Source of the DNA: Bacteroidales bacterium UBA1217 | GTDB lineage: Bacteria > Bacteroidota > Bacteroidia > Bacteroidales > P3 | DNA: 30,722 bases | Direction of reading: 5' to 3' | Assembly: GCA_002309335.1 (NCBI GenBank) | Contig: DBXH01000010.1 | Location: 23,549 to 54,270 of the forward strand | Part shown: positions 1 through 7,664 of the stretch, one piece after another | Numbering within the stretch: position 1 is the first letter of the stretch | Layout: each line of letters begins with the position of its first letter | Notes under the pieces: model-generated | Told to the model about the DNA's origin: nothing | Databases searched by the model: none | What the model saw: only the letters and a program-made list of their open reading frames with translations | Program-made: the position numbers and the translations under genes

Positions 1-24
1 AGTTCGAGTCTTCTCGCCCCGACA
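1..24 (+). tRNA. tRNA-Pro, 3' end only (probable)
   Basis: The window opens inside a tRNA. The first bases give the last two bases of the T-stem, a canonical T-loop (TTCGAGT), the closing T-stem strand CTTCT, an acceptor 3' strand CGCCCCG and an A discriminator. The matching 5' acceptor strand would start with C1, pairing with G72. Among bacterial elongator tRNAs this is typical of proline. The anticodon lies outside the window, so the identity is an inference. No CCA is encoded. Confidence 0.6.
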
Positions 25-25
25 G

Positions 26-56
26 AAAAAAGGTTCTTTGCAAAGAACCTTTTTTT
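26..56 (+). terminator. Rho-independent terminator after the tRNA
   Basis: A perfect 20-base palindrome at 31-50 (AGGTTCTTTG followed by its reverse complement) is flanked by an A-tract (26-31) and a T-tract (50-56). It lies two bases after the tRNA, so it ends that transcript. The A- and T-tracts would let it work in both directions. Confidence 0.9.
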
Positions 57-80
57 ATTTATCTCCGTCCCGCCTCTATC

Positions 81-115
81 TCAATTCTGGGTCAATTCTG
101 GGTTTACGCATAATT
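81..115 (-). repeat. 11-bp repeat element, two units plus conserved flank
   Basis: Two identical 11-bp units TCAATTCTGGG (81-91, 92-102) are followed by the flank TTTACGCATAATT. On the minus strand this reads AATTATGCGTAAA then CCCAGAATTGA twice. The same arrangement with three units lies on the plus strand at 26222-26267, and a degenerate array lies at 9220-9307. All three are intergenic. Confidence 0.8.
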
Positions 116-174
116 TTATATTCGTTAAAATATTTTTACGCTTTTCGCGTTTTATAATTCAAAATGCTCTGTTT

Positions 175-1581
175 ATGACAATCGAACAACTTTATTCGGA
201 ATATTTGAAGCGTCGCGACATCGTCACCGATTCACGCAAGGTCCGCGAAGGATGTATCTTCTTTGGTCTCAAGGGCGAGAACTTCGATGGCAATCGCTTT
301 GCCGCCTCCGCGCTCGAACAAGGTGCCGCCCTTTGTGTGGTCGACAATCCTGAATTCAAGCTTGACGAGCGCTGCATCCTTGTTGAGGACTCGCTCAAGA
401 CGCTTCAGGAACTAGCTCGCTATCATCGCAGCCAGCTTACAATCCCCGTGATAGGCATTACAGGCACCAACGGCAAAACGACGACCAAGGAACTGGTGAA
501 TGCTGTGCTCTCGAAACGTTACCGCGTCCACGCCACGCAAGGCAATTTCAACAATCACCTCGGTGTGCCGCTTACGCTGTTGTCAATGCCTGCCGACACC
601 GAGATTGCCATCGTCGAGATGGGAGCAAACCATCCTGGCGAGATTGATTTCCTGTGCAATATCGCAAATCCCGAGTTCGGATTGATTACTAATGTCGGCA
701 AAGCCCATCTTGAAGGTTTCGGCTCGTTCAAAGGTGTGATTCGCACCAAGACAGAACTTTACAAGCATCTTGCGGCTATGGCTGGAGTCATATTTGTCAA
801 TGCTGACAACGAGATACTTATGGAGCGTGCCGAAAAGATGTCGCAGCTGCCGTCGAGCCCATCGATGCTTCCAGGAGTAATCCCTTCGATTCCCGGTGCG
901 CAGCCCTCGGATTATACCGACGACTTCAAAGTTCGCGGGGTTAATATGCCTATGGCTTCGGTGGTGACATACGGTAGCAGCGAGATGGCTGAATACAAGG
1001 GCTCTTTTGTTTCGGCCGACCCCTATATGAAGTTCTATTTTGAAGATGATGATAATGTGTATACCGTTCAGTCGCAGCTGATTGGCGCTTACAATTACGA
1101 CAATGCTATGGCTGCGGTATGTGTAGGACGCTATTTCGGAGTGGAACTGTTTGATATCAAGACGGCTATTGAGGAATACTGCCCGTCGAACAACCGATCG
1201 CAGTTCAAGCGCAGCGAGCGTAATGCGCTGATTCTGGATTGCTATAACGCCAATCCGTCAAGTATGGGCGTCGCCGTTGATAATTTTATCGGTATGAATG
1301 CCGAAAACAAGATTGTTATGCTTGGTGGGATGAAAGAGTTGGGCGGCGACTCAAAGGCTGAGCATCAGAGGCTTTTCGATAAAGTCAAGAGCGGTGGTTT
1401 CAGTCAGATTTATCTTATCGGAGAGGAGTTCCGCTTTGCCGAAAGGGAGAAGAACGTAAGGTGGTTCGCTACCAGCGGCGATGCTTTGGATTATTTGAAA
1501 TCCAATCAAATAAGTGGCGCGACAATTTTGATAAAGGGTTCCAATTCGAACAAGATGTGGCTCCTTGAGGAGGCTCTGTAA
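175..1581 (+). CDS. murF: UDP-N-acetylmuramoyl-tripeptide--D-alanyl-D-alanine ligase
   Basis: MurF joins D-Ala-D-Ala to the UDP-MurNAc-tripeptide in the cytoplasm, using ATP, and so completes the soluble peptidoglycan precursor. The 468-residue protein has the Mur ligase order. A short N-terminal domain carries the SRKV segment near residue 20. The ATP-binding loop GTNGKTT lies at 97-103, with Lys101. It is followed by NFNNHLGVPLTLL (124-136), the EMGANHPGEI segment (148-157) and TNVGKAHLEGFG (172-183). A C-terminal ligase domain contains DCYNANPSSM. A stretch of about 35 residues rich in Pro and Ser (roughly 222-260), between the NADNEIL and VVTYG segments, looks like an insertion compared with MurF proteins I know. 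The ATG at 175 fits the usual N-terminus. A tRNA terminator lies upstream, so the gene needs its own promoter, which I could not place. Confidence 0.95.
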   Translation: MTIEQLYSEYLKRRDIVTDSRKVREGCIFFGLKGENFDGNRFAASALEQGAALCVVDNPEFKLDERCILVEDSLKTLQELARYHRSQLTIPVIGITGTNGKTTTKELVNAVLSKRYRVHATQGNFNNHLGVPLTLLSMPADTEIAIVEMGANHPGEIDFLCNIANPEFGLITNVGKAHLEGFGSFKGVIRTKTELYKHLAAMAGVIFVNADNEILMERAEKMSQLPSSPSMLPGVIPSIPGAQPSDYTDDFKVRGVNMPMASVVTYGSSEMAEYKGSFVSADPYMKFYFEDDDNVYTVQSQLIGAYNYDNAMAAVCVGRYFGVELFDIKTAIEEYCPSNNRSQFKRSERNALILDCYNANPSSMGVAVDNFIGMNAENKIVMLGGMKELGGDSKAEHQRLFDKVKSGGFSQIYLIGEEFRFAEREKNVRWFATSGDALDYLKSNQISGATILIKGSNSNKMWLLEEAL

Positions 1582-1684
1582 ATTAAAATATAAACTGAAT
1601 TTTTATTTGTGTATAATAATTTAATAATAGTGACGTTATACATAATCAAATAAACTAAAATCAGGAAAAACAATAATAATTATT

Positions 1685-2434
1685 ATGAAGAAAATACTTG
1701 TTTTTGCGGCAGTTGCCGTGATGTCGATGGGCGCGCTTATGGCCCAGAACACTTTCAAGGGTGTTATCACCTACTCTGTAACCTCCACCGGCGAAACGGC
1801 ATATACTGTGCCGGATCAGTTTGCTACTGCCGAATTGAAGGTTTTTGATAACAAGGTGTTGACCTCCAGTATGATTTTTGCAGGAAGTCCTCTTGTCAAC
1901 AGCGTCCTTATCGATGGTCACACTCAGTTCACCTGCTGGGATTTGAGTATGATTTTTATGTATCTCTCGCAGAATGATGTGGATCTTGGTTATAAAGGTT
2001 CTAGCAAAATCCTGTCAAAGCACGAATACACCCAGAAAGACATTGATAGTCTGACCATTCCCTGCACTGAAGGTTTCTATATCGAATATGTTGCAGGTGA
2101 AACCAAGACGATTGCCGGAACAACTGCGAAGAAGGCTGTCATTCACGTTTTCAATGAAGATGGCGATGAACATACCACCGTTATTTGGTATAGCGACGAG
2201 ATGGGTCCCGATGTCAACTTCCTGTTCAACGGAGTTAAGGGTGTTGCTCTTGAATATTCGATGGATTTGGGAGAAGGCAAGCAACTTACTCTTACCGCCA
2301 GCGAAATCAAGAAAGGCAAAGTGAAGGAAGTGGATATGCTTCTGCCCAGTGGCTATGAGGTGATTTCCGACAATGATTTCAAGGCTCTTTGGGAACAGAT
2401 TAAGGAAGAGATGGAGTATCTGCAAGAGGAATAA
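1685..2434 (+). CDS. Secreted protein of unknown function, DUF4412-like
   Basis: This 249-residue protein starts with a signal peptide (MKK, hydrophobic core, likely cut after ALMA-Q near residue 20) and has no lipobox, so it should be periplasmic or exported. The middle and end resemble the DUF4412-type proteins common in Bacteroidota: a GTTAKKA segment, then a VIWYSDEM segment, then an EIKKGKVKEVDMLLPSGYEVIS tail. That family is thought to have a lipocalin- or LolA-like barrel, and its role is unknown. The family call is from memory of the pattern and is tentative. The gene ends six bases before ftsK, so the two are probably co-transcribed. The 103-base gap upstream contains an AT-rich motif (1606-1624) also found upstream of another secreted protein gene near 19304. 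Confidence 0.65.
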   Translation: MKKILVFAAVAVMSMGALMAQNTFKGVITYSVTSTGETAYTVPDQFATAELKVFDNKVLTSSMIFAGSPLVNSVLIDGHTQFTCWDLSMIFMYLSQNDVDLGYKGSSKILSKHEYTQKDIDSLTIPCTEGFYIEYVAGETKTIAGTTAKKAVIHVFNEDGDEHTTVIWYSDEMGPDVNFLFNGVKGVALEYSMDLGEGKQLTLTASEIKKGKVKEVDMLLPSGYEVISDNDFKALWEQIKEEMEYLQEE

Positions 2435-2440
2435 TATATT

Positions 2441-5020
2441 ATGGCTAAAAAGAAGAAAAAAGTCAAACCCACTAAGGAGGGAGGCCTGAAGCAGTTTCTG
2501 GCCTCCCCTCAGTTTGCTATCGTCCGAGGTTCGTTCTATTTGCTGCTTGCTGTCTTTTCAGTAGTGGCAATAATCAGTTATACGTTCTGGTATATTAAGT
2601 TAGGCCTTGAGCCCTCCAGGATGGTAAATTGGTGCGGCACGTTTGGTGGCTGGCTGGCGTCGATATTGGTTAGCGGCTCGTTCGGCATTGCATCGTTGGG
2701 TTTGTGTTTTCTTCTATTTATATATGGTATGCGACTGATAGTCACACACCATAAGTCTAAGTCGGAGAAGGCTCCGCGCCGCACATTGTGGCGCGACGAC
2801 CGTCTGTTCCGTAAGACTTTGTGGTCGGTGTTGTTCTGGGTTATGTGGCTTTGCACAACGATAGGGTGGCTTGCCAATCCCGAGGACGCCGACCAGCATA
2901 CAATAGGTGCCTCTTTGTCGGGTGTCGTTGGTACCGAGCTGGCGAGAATTCTCGACGGATTCCTGCATATCGGTTTGCCTATTTTGTTGCTGTTCCTCGC
3001 TGTGCTGATTTTGTTGATGGTGCACCACGTGCGCATTCCTTTGCCCGAACGCAAGGAACGTCCGCAAGAAGATGCTAAGCCTCAGGAAATTGTTAGAGAT
3101 GAGGAAAATGACGATGATGATGAGAAACCGGGATTTCTGAATCGGCTGTTCGGTAGGCATAAAGATGCAGCGATTGACGCTGAGAAAGACGACGAAGAAG
3201 ATAATGAAGGAGCTGATTTTGAGCCTGATTCCCATCTTGACGATATGTATGAGGCCCGGAAAGCGGAGAATGAAAAACTGAAAACTGAAAACGAGGACGA
3301 CATTCCTGAAAAGATTACCTTTAGTATTGACGATGAGTTTGAAAGAATCAACCGTCGTGCAGGTCATCCTGGCGAAAATAGTGGAGCTCAAGGTACAGAT
3401 CCCATCTTTACTGTAAATGATGTAAAAGGCAACGACGGTGGCGGCATTCAACCTGAAGAGAAAGATGAATTGGAACCTGACGACTATCGTGTTCATTACG
3501 GCATTGACGAACCCTATGACCCGAAGCTGGATCTGAAGGATTTTAAGATGCCCGATACGGACATCCTTGAGGACTGGGAGAAGAAAAACGTCAAGGTAAC
3601 TAATGAGGAACTGGTGTCGAACAAGGACCGCATCGTGGATACGCTCCGCAACTACGGTATTGAGATTGTTGAAATCACCGCGTCGCCAGGACCCACGGTC
3701 ACTCTTTATGAGATAAAGCCCGCACCGGGCATACGTATCTCGAAAATCAAGAGTCTCGAAGATGATATAGCCCTTTCGCTTTCGGCTTTGGGCATACGTA
3801 TTATTGCACCTATTCCCGGCAAGGGATCCATTGGTATTGAGGTGCCTAACGCCAACCCGCAGATAGTGTCGATGAAGACTATGCTGACCAGCGACGCCTT
3901 TAATAACAGCAAAGCGGAGTTGCCTATCGCCTTTGGTAAAACAATATCGAACGATGTGTTTGTCACTGACTTGGCCAAGATGCCTCACCTCTTGATGGCT
4001 GGTGCTACAGGTACAGGTAAGTCGGTGGGTCTTAATGCTGTTATCGCCTCGCTGCTGTACAAGAAGCATCCTGCCGAGTTGAAGTTCGTTATGGTTGACC
4101 CGAAGAAAGTAGAACTATCGCTCTACAACGCCATCGAGCGTCATTATCTAGCTAAACTGCCCGACTCGGAAGAGGCTATCATCACCGATGTGAAGAAGGT
4201 GGTGCGCACACTCAACTCGCTCTGTATCGAGATGGATCAGCGCTACGACCTGCTCAAAGCTGCCAAGGTGCGCAACATTCAGGAGTATAATCCAAAATTC
4301 ATCAACCGTCAGCTCAATCCTGATCACGGACATCGTTACCTGCCTTATATAGTGCTTGTTATCGACGAGTTTGCCGACTTGATTATGACGGCCGGCAAGG
4401 AGGTAGAGCTGCCAATTTGCCGTCTGGCACAGCTGGCGCGTGCTGTGGGTATCCATCTGATTATAGCCACCCAGCGTCCTACGACCAATATCATCACGGG
4501 TGCAATAAAAGCCAACTTCCCGGCACGTATTGCATTCCGAGTTATCTCGGCTATCGACTCTCGTACCATCCTCGACACCGGTGGCGCCAATCAGCTCATC
4601 GGGCGTGGTGATATGCTCATTGCTTTGGCCGGCAAGGATTTGGTGCGTTGCCAATGTGCTCTTATTGAGACTGTCGAGATTGAACGCCTGTCGCGTTTTA
4701 TTGGTGAACAGCGCGGATATGCCGACGGTGAAGGTTTCCTGCTGCCTGAGTATCTTGACGAAAACGACGAACCCAACAAGGAGTTTGACGCCAAATCAAA
4801 GGATGAGTTCTTCAACGATGCTGCACGTCTCGTCGTCGCCTCGCAGTTTGGCAGCACATCGCTCTTGCAACGTAAACTGTCGCTGGGTTACAACCGCGCC
4901 GGCCGTATTATCGACCAGCTCGAAGCTGCTGGAATCGTTGGCCCTTACAATGGCTCGAAGGCTCGAGAGGTGCTTATCAAAGACGAGGTTGCCCTTGAGG
5001 ATTTGCTTAAAAGTCTTTAG
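2441..5020 (+). CDS. ftsK: DNA translocase FtsK/SpoIIIE
   Basis: FtsK is a septum-anchored DNA pump that clears the chromosome from the closing septum and promotes dimer resolution. The 859-residue protein has the full order. About four membrane segments lie within residues 30-200. An acidic, charged linker spans roughly 205-380. The alpha/beta motor follows, with Walker A GATGTGKS (521-528) and Walker B VLVIDE (638-643). A C-terminal winged-helix gamma domain contains SLLQRKLSLGYNRAGRIIDQLE and would read orienting sequences on DNA. Length and layout match Bacteroidales FtsK. It follows the secreted-protein gene by six bases and is followed after two bases by the O-methyltransferase, so the three probably share a transcript. 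Confidence 0.97.
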   Translation: MAKKKKKVKPTKEGGLKQFLASPQFAIVRGSFYLLLAVFSVVAIISYTFWYIKLGLEPSRMVNWCGTFGGWLASILVSGSFGIASLGLCFLLFIYGMRLIVTHHKSKSEKAPRRTLWRDDRLFRKTLWSVLFWVMWLCTTIGWLANPEDADQHTIGASLSGVVGTELARILDGFLHIGLPILLLFLAVLILLMVHHVRIPLPERKERPQEDAKPQEIVRDEENDDDDEKPGFLNRLFGRHKDAAIDAEKDDEEDNEGADFEPDSHLDDMYEARKAENEKLKTENEDDIPEKITFSIDDEFERINRRAGHPGENSGAQGTDPIFTVNDVKGNDGGGIQPEEKDELEPDDYRVHYGIDEPYDPKLDLKDFKMPDTDILEDWEKKNVKVTNEELVSNKDRIVDTLRNYGIEIVEITASPGPTVTLYEIKPAPGIRISKIKSLEDDIALSLSALGIRIIAPIPGKGSIGIEVPNANPQIVSMKTMLTSDAFNNSKAELPIAFGKTISNDVFVTDLAKMPHLLMAGATGTGKSVGLNAVIASLLYKKHPAELKFVMVDPKKVELSLYNAIERHYLAKLPDSEEAIITDVKKVVRTLNSLCIEMDQRYDLLKAAKVRNIQEYNPKFINRQLNPDHGHRYLPYIVLVIDEFADLIMTAGKEVELPICRLAQLARAVGIHLIIATQRPTTNIITGAIKANFPARIAFRVISAIDSRTILDTGGANQLIGRGDMLIALAGKDLVRCQCALIETVEIERLSRFIGEQRGYADGEGFLLPEYLDENDEPNKEFDAKSKDEFFNDAARLVVASQFGSTSLLQRKLSLGYNRAGRIIDQLEAAGIVGPYNGSKAREVLIKDEVALEDLLKSL

Positions 5021-5022
5021 TC

Positions 5023-5661
5023 TTGGAAATCAAGGAATACATTAGATCTATGTCGTCGTCCTCCGGCGATGTTCTCGATTCTGTTGAGCGTTGGGCGCAT
5101 CTGCACACGGCCCAGCCTCAGATGCTTTGCGGCTCTTACGAAGGAAGATTGCTGACGATGCTTTGTCGCTCTCTGAATGCAAAAAATGCGGTCGAAATAG
5201 GTGCTTTTGTCGGCTATTCCACCATTTGCATCGCCCGTGGCTTAGCCGATGGGGGAGTGCTCCACAGCTTTGAAATCAACGAGGAATATAAGGATGTCAT
5301 TCTACGCCATCTTTCTATGGCTGATGTCGACAATCGCGTGGCTCTGCACATCGGTGACGCTAAAGTGCTGATATCGCAGTTGATTCCAGACGATTGCCGA
5401 AATGTGGATTTTGCATTTATCGATGCTGATAAAAGGCACACCAGAGATTATTATGATATGCTTGTTCCGCGTATGCGGAGGGGAGGCATTATTGTGGTCG
5501 ACAATGTGCTGTGGGGCGGGAAAGTGCTCGATTTAGAACGTAACAGGGACATTGATACGCAATATATAAACGTATTTAATGAGTATGTTAAGACAGACAA
5601 AAGGGTTGAAAATATCTTGCTGGATATCAGAGATGGATTGATGATTTGTAGTGTGTTGTAA
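5023..5661 (+). CDS. O-methyltransferase, COMT/CCoAOMT-like family 3
   Basis: This is a SAM-dependent O-methyltransferase of the cation-dependent catechol/caffeoyl-CoA type, cytoplasmic, with unknown substrate. The SAM-binding motif VEIGAFVGYSTICIARGL starts at residue 57. The HSFEINEE segment follows at 81-88. The metal-binding FIDADK is at 132-137, with Asp134 and Asp136, and VVDNVLW begins at 158. I use the TTG at 5023, two bases after ftsK, because the extra N-terminal helix (MEIKEYIRSM) matches the usual length of this family (about 210 residues). The ATG at 5050 (residue 10) is the alternative. Such genes are common in Bacteroidota without known partners. The position after ftsK says little about function. 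Confidence 0.85.
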   Translation: MEIKEYIRSMSSSSGDVLDSVERWAHLHTAQPQMLCGSYEGRLLTMLCRSLNAKNAVEIGAFVGYSTICIARGLADGGVLHSFEINEEYKDVILRHLSMADVDNRVALHIGDAKVLISQLIPDDCRNVDFAFIDADKRHTRDYYDMLVPRMRRGGIIVVDNVLWGGKVLDLERNRDIDTQYINVFNEYVKTDKRVENILLDIRDGLMICSVL

Positions 5662-5691
5662 AAATTTTTTTTCCGAATCAAAAAAAATTGG

Positions 5692-5699
5692 TAATTTTG
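5692..5699 (+). promoter_or_regulatory. Probable -7 promoter element for the cysteine-lipoprotein cluster
   Basis: TAATTTTG matches the Bacteroidota TAnnTTTG box and lies 35 bases before the first small lipoprotein start. I see no convincing TTG box 19-21 bases upstream, only a T-tract, so this is the weaker half of a promoter call. Confidence 0.5.
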
Positions 5700-5734
5700 C
5701 ATTTTGATTTAGACTATATATTAGACATCATAAT

Positions 5735-5992
5735 ATGAAAAAGTTGCTGTTTTTCTTAGGCGCTATAGTTGTGCTTTTTGTTGTAACTTCCTGTACAAAA
5801 GAGCGCACCTGCCGCTGTGCAGTTTTTGGTGCTCAGGCCAATCCGCAGAAGATACGTATCATCAAAATCGACAAAGGCTCTTGCGAGGATGTGCGTTATG
5901 TGCTTTTCGACCAGGATCCTGTGCTCTATCCTGACATTACCGACTCTGTTTTATGTACAGATTTCGATTTTGAACCATATACTAACAATTGA
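5735..5992 (+). CDS. Small cysteine-motif lipoprotein, member A
   Basis: This 85-residue protein has a lipoprotein signal ending in VTSC, giving lipidated Cys20. The mature part has four more cysteines: a C-R-C pair at 26 and 28, then Cys50 (in GSCED) and Cys74 (in VLCTD). Members B (6005-6319) and C (7449-7652) share the pattern lipid-Cys, CxC, Cys, Cys, with little other similarity. Four conserved non-lipid cysteines in an envelope protein suggest two disulfides or a bound metal. This gene is first in a tight cluster, 12 bases before member B. I do not recognise a named family. The gene itself is well supported by its signal peptide, its promoter-like box and the pattern shared with its neighbours. 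Confidence 0.8.
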   Translation: MKKLLFFLGAIVVLFVVTSCTKERTCRCAVFGAQANPQKIRIIKIDKGSCEDVRYVLFDQDPVLYPDITDSVLCTDFDFEPYTNN

Positions 5993-6004
5993 TTTTGATT
6001 GAAT

Positions 6005-6319
6005 ATGAAAAAAAGAAGATTCATTATAGCTGTTTTGCTTGTAGCTGTTATTTTCACCCTTGGTGCCTGCAAGAAAAGCCGTTATTGTCATTGTATAAGT
6101 GAAAGTTATCAATATGTATCTTTAGACGGTGTGACGCACACCATCGCAGATACCGTGGTGGTCAACGTTGACCGTGGATTCAAATGTGCCCATATCTTGG
6201 AGTTGGGTATCCAGGAACTCAAAAATGGAGAGTATGTCACTTCGACTCGCAAGGTCGACTGCGTCGAACTGGATGTTGATAATGTCACTACCATTCCATC
6301 GCAACATCCTACAGATTAA
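6005..6319 (+). CDS. Small cysteine-motif lipoprotein, member B
   Basis: This is a 104-residue lipoprotein if translation starts at the ATG at 6005. A TTG two codons earlier is possible but unnecessary. The signal peptide ends in LGAC, giving lipidated Cys22. The same pattern as member A follows: C-H-C at 28 and 30, Cys61 (GFKCAH) and Cys86 (VDCVE). The distance from lipid-Cys to the CxC pair is identical in A and B (six residues), and the last two cysteines are 24 and 25 residues apart. It ends four bases before the MauE-thioredoxin gene, so co-expression is very likely. The function is unknown. Being a substrate or partner of that redox protein is an inference from context. Confidence 0.8.
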   Translation: MKKRRFIIAVLLVAVIFTLGACKKSRYCHCISESYQYVSLDGVTHTIADTVVVNVDRGFKCAHILELGIQELKNGEYVTSTRKVDCVELDVDNVTTIPSQHPTD

Positions 6320-6323
6320 TTGA

Positions 6324-7442
6324 ATGAAGGCTTTGAGTGTTTCGGCAAGTGTGCTGAAGATACTTGTCGGAGTTGTGTTTATCATCTCCGCTGTCTCCAA
6401 GTTTATAACCATCGACAGCTTCGAGATGTATGTGTTCAGTTTCGGACTCTTTCCGCTGGGCGTATCTTTCTATATTGCCCGCTTCGTGCTCGTTTTTGAG
6501 TTGATACTGGGCACAGCCTTGATTTCGCATCGCCATCATCGGTTTACGTTGCTGATGACGTTGTTGTTCTTGCTCTGTTTCATAGCGTTCCTCACCTACG
6601 CACACCTTGTTGGCCGCACCGACAGCTGCCATTGCTTTGGCGATATGCTGCCCTTCGACCCTGTGCAGTCGATACTTAAGAACGCCGTATTGATTTTGAT
6701 ACTTTTGTTTGTATACAAGTTTGCTTCAACCGAATGGTATCCACGTTGGTGGCTTGTGATGATAATATATCTGTTGACGGCGGTTGTGCTGTTCTTCTAT
6801 ATGGTCAAAGTTCTGTATGCCCTTGATATGCTGGCTCTGGTGTTGATGATTGTTGTGCTATGCGTGGGACTGTTGGCGTCGATGCCTTTCTATGGCAGAT
6901 GGTACGTAACCACAGCGCTTGTTTTGGCACCGTTGGTGGCAACTTTCATACTTACACCGCCAGATAGCTGGTTTTATACCGATACCGACGAGCGTTTCGA
7001 CAAAGATCTGTTCCTTGAGCAGATAGGGGTAGGCGAGAATGCAGTTGTGACCGACAGCACGGAGGTGGTATCGGGGTCGGAATTGAGCGGATTAGGTTTG
7101 GCGAAAGGCCGTCACATTATTGGTTTCTTCAGTCCTAAGTGCGGCTATTGCAGGTTAGCGGCTGAAAAGTTGTCTACCATTGTCACCCGCCACGAACTTG
7201 ATGGCGACAGGATTATATATATCTTTCCGCAAGTGAAGGATACCGCAAGTTATGCCAATTTCTATAAAATGTCAAGATCGGCACATTATAATGAGTCAAG
7301 GATAGACAAAGATGTTTTTGTTAAAATAACCCGCGCCTCGTTCCCGATAGTACTGCTGTTGGACGATGGCGAAGTAAAGGCTTCGTTTGCTTATCGCAAC
7401 ATCGACGAAGCTCTTGTGCGGGATTTTCTAAAAAAAGAGTAG
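6324..7442 (+). CDS. MauE/DoxX-like membrane protein with C-terminal thioredoxin-like domain
   Basis: This 372-residue inner-membrane protein has two parts. Residues 1-135 form a four-helix MauE/DoxX-type domain with a Cys-His-Cys-Phe-Gly motif (Cys102, Cys104), like the CxCFG of MauE proteins, which help make disulfide-rich enzymes. More membrane helices fill about 140-212. From about 225 the chain should be periplasmic and ends in a thioredoxin-like domain, with FFSPKCGYCRLA holding the CxxC pair Cys273/Cys276 and an SFPIVLLL segment giving the expected cis-proline. The likely role is thiol-disulfide exchange across or at the inner membrane. Similar DoxX-thioredoxin proteins occur elsewhere in Bacteroidales. 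What stands out here is the placement between three cysteine-patterned lipoproteins, with gaps of 4 and 6 bases. Confidence 0.82.
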   Translation: MKALSVSASVLKILVGVVFIISAVSKFITIDSFEMYVFSFGLFPLGVSFYIARFVLVFELILGTALISHRHHRFTLLMTLLFLLCFIAFLTYAHLVGRTDSCHCFGDMLPFDPVQSILKNAVLILILLFVYKFASTEWYPRWWLVMIIYLLTAVVLFFYMVKVLYALDMLALVLMIVVLCVGLLASMPFYGRWYVTTALVLAPLVATFILTPPDSWFYTDTDERFDKDLFLEQIGVGENAVVTDSTEVVSGSELSGLGLAKGRHIIGFFSPKCGYCRLAAEKLSTIVTRHELDGDRIIYIFPQVKDTASYANFYKMSRSAHYNESRIDKDVFVKITRASFPIVLLLDDGEVKASFAYRNIDEALVRDFLKKE

Positions 7443-7448
7443 AACGTT

Positions 7449-7652
7449 ATGAAGAAAAGGTTTTTTGTATTTGCTTTGCTGTTTGCGGTATTGTGTGTGT
7501 CGTGTGGGAAGACTTGCCGCTGCTATCGTCGCGACGGTAATGTCGACGAGTTTGATATGGCCGATCTCGATGCTGCAGGAATATCCTGCGAGGAAAAGGA
7601 AAGCATCAACTTTGGATATACCTATTCTCTTTGCGAAAGAGTGACTTTTTAG
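7449..7652 (+). CDS. Small cysteine-motif lipoprotein, member C
   Basis: This 67-residue lipoprotein is the shortest of the three. Its signal ends in CVSC, giving lipidated Cys19. Then come C-R-C (23 and 25), Cys47 (GISCEE) and Cys62 (SLCER). The distance from CxC to the next Cys is 22 residues, as in member A. The last pair is closer (15 residues). It starts six bases after the MauE-thioredoxin gene and is the last gene of the cluster. The minus-strand flippase gene ends 12 bases further on, with no clear hairpin between. The function is unknown. Its size could cause it to be missed by automatic annotation. Confidence 0.78.
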   Translation: MKKRFFVFALLFAVLCVSCGKTCRCYRRDGNVDEFDMADLDAAGISCEEKESINFGYTYSLCERVTF

Positions 7653-7664
7653 AAGCGGCTCTGT

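Noticed and set aside
144..156. Small ACGC/GCGT hairpin before murF as a regulatory element
   Set aside because: Four base pairs in an AT-rich stretch are easily due to chance, and nothing nearby supports a role.
2714..4069. A 451-residue antisense frame inside ftsK
   Set aside because: No recognisable domain or start context; the ftsK reading frame is complete on the other strand.
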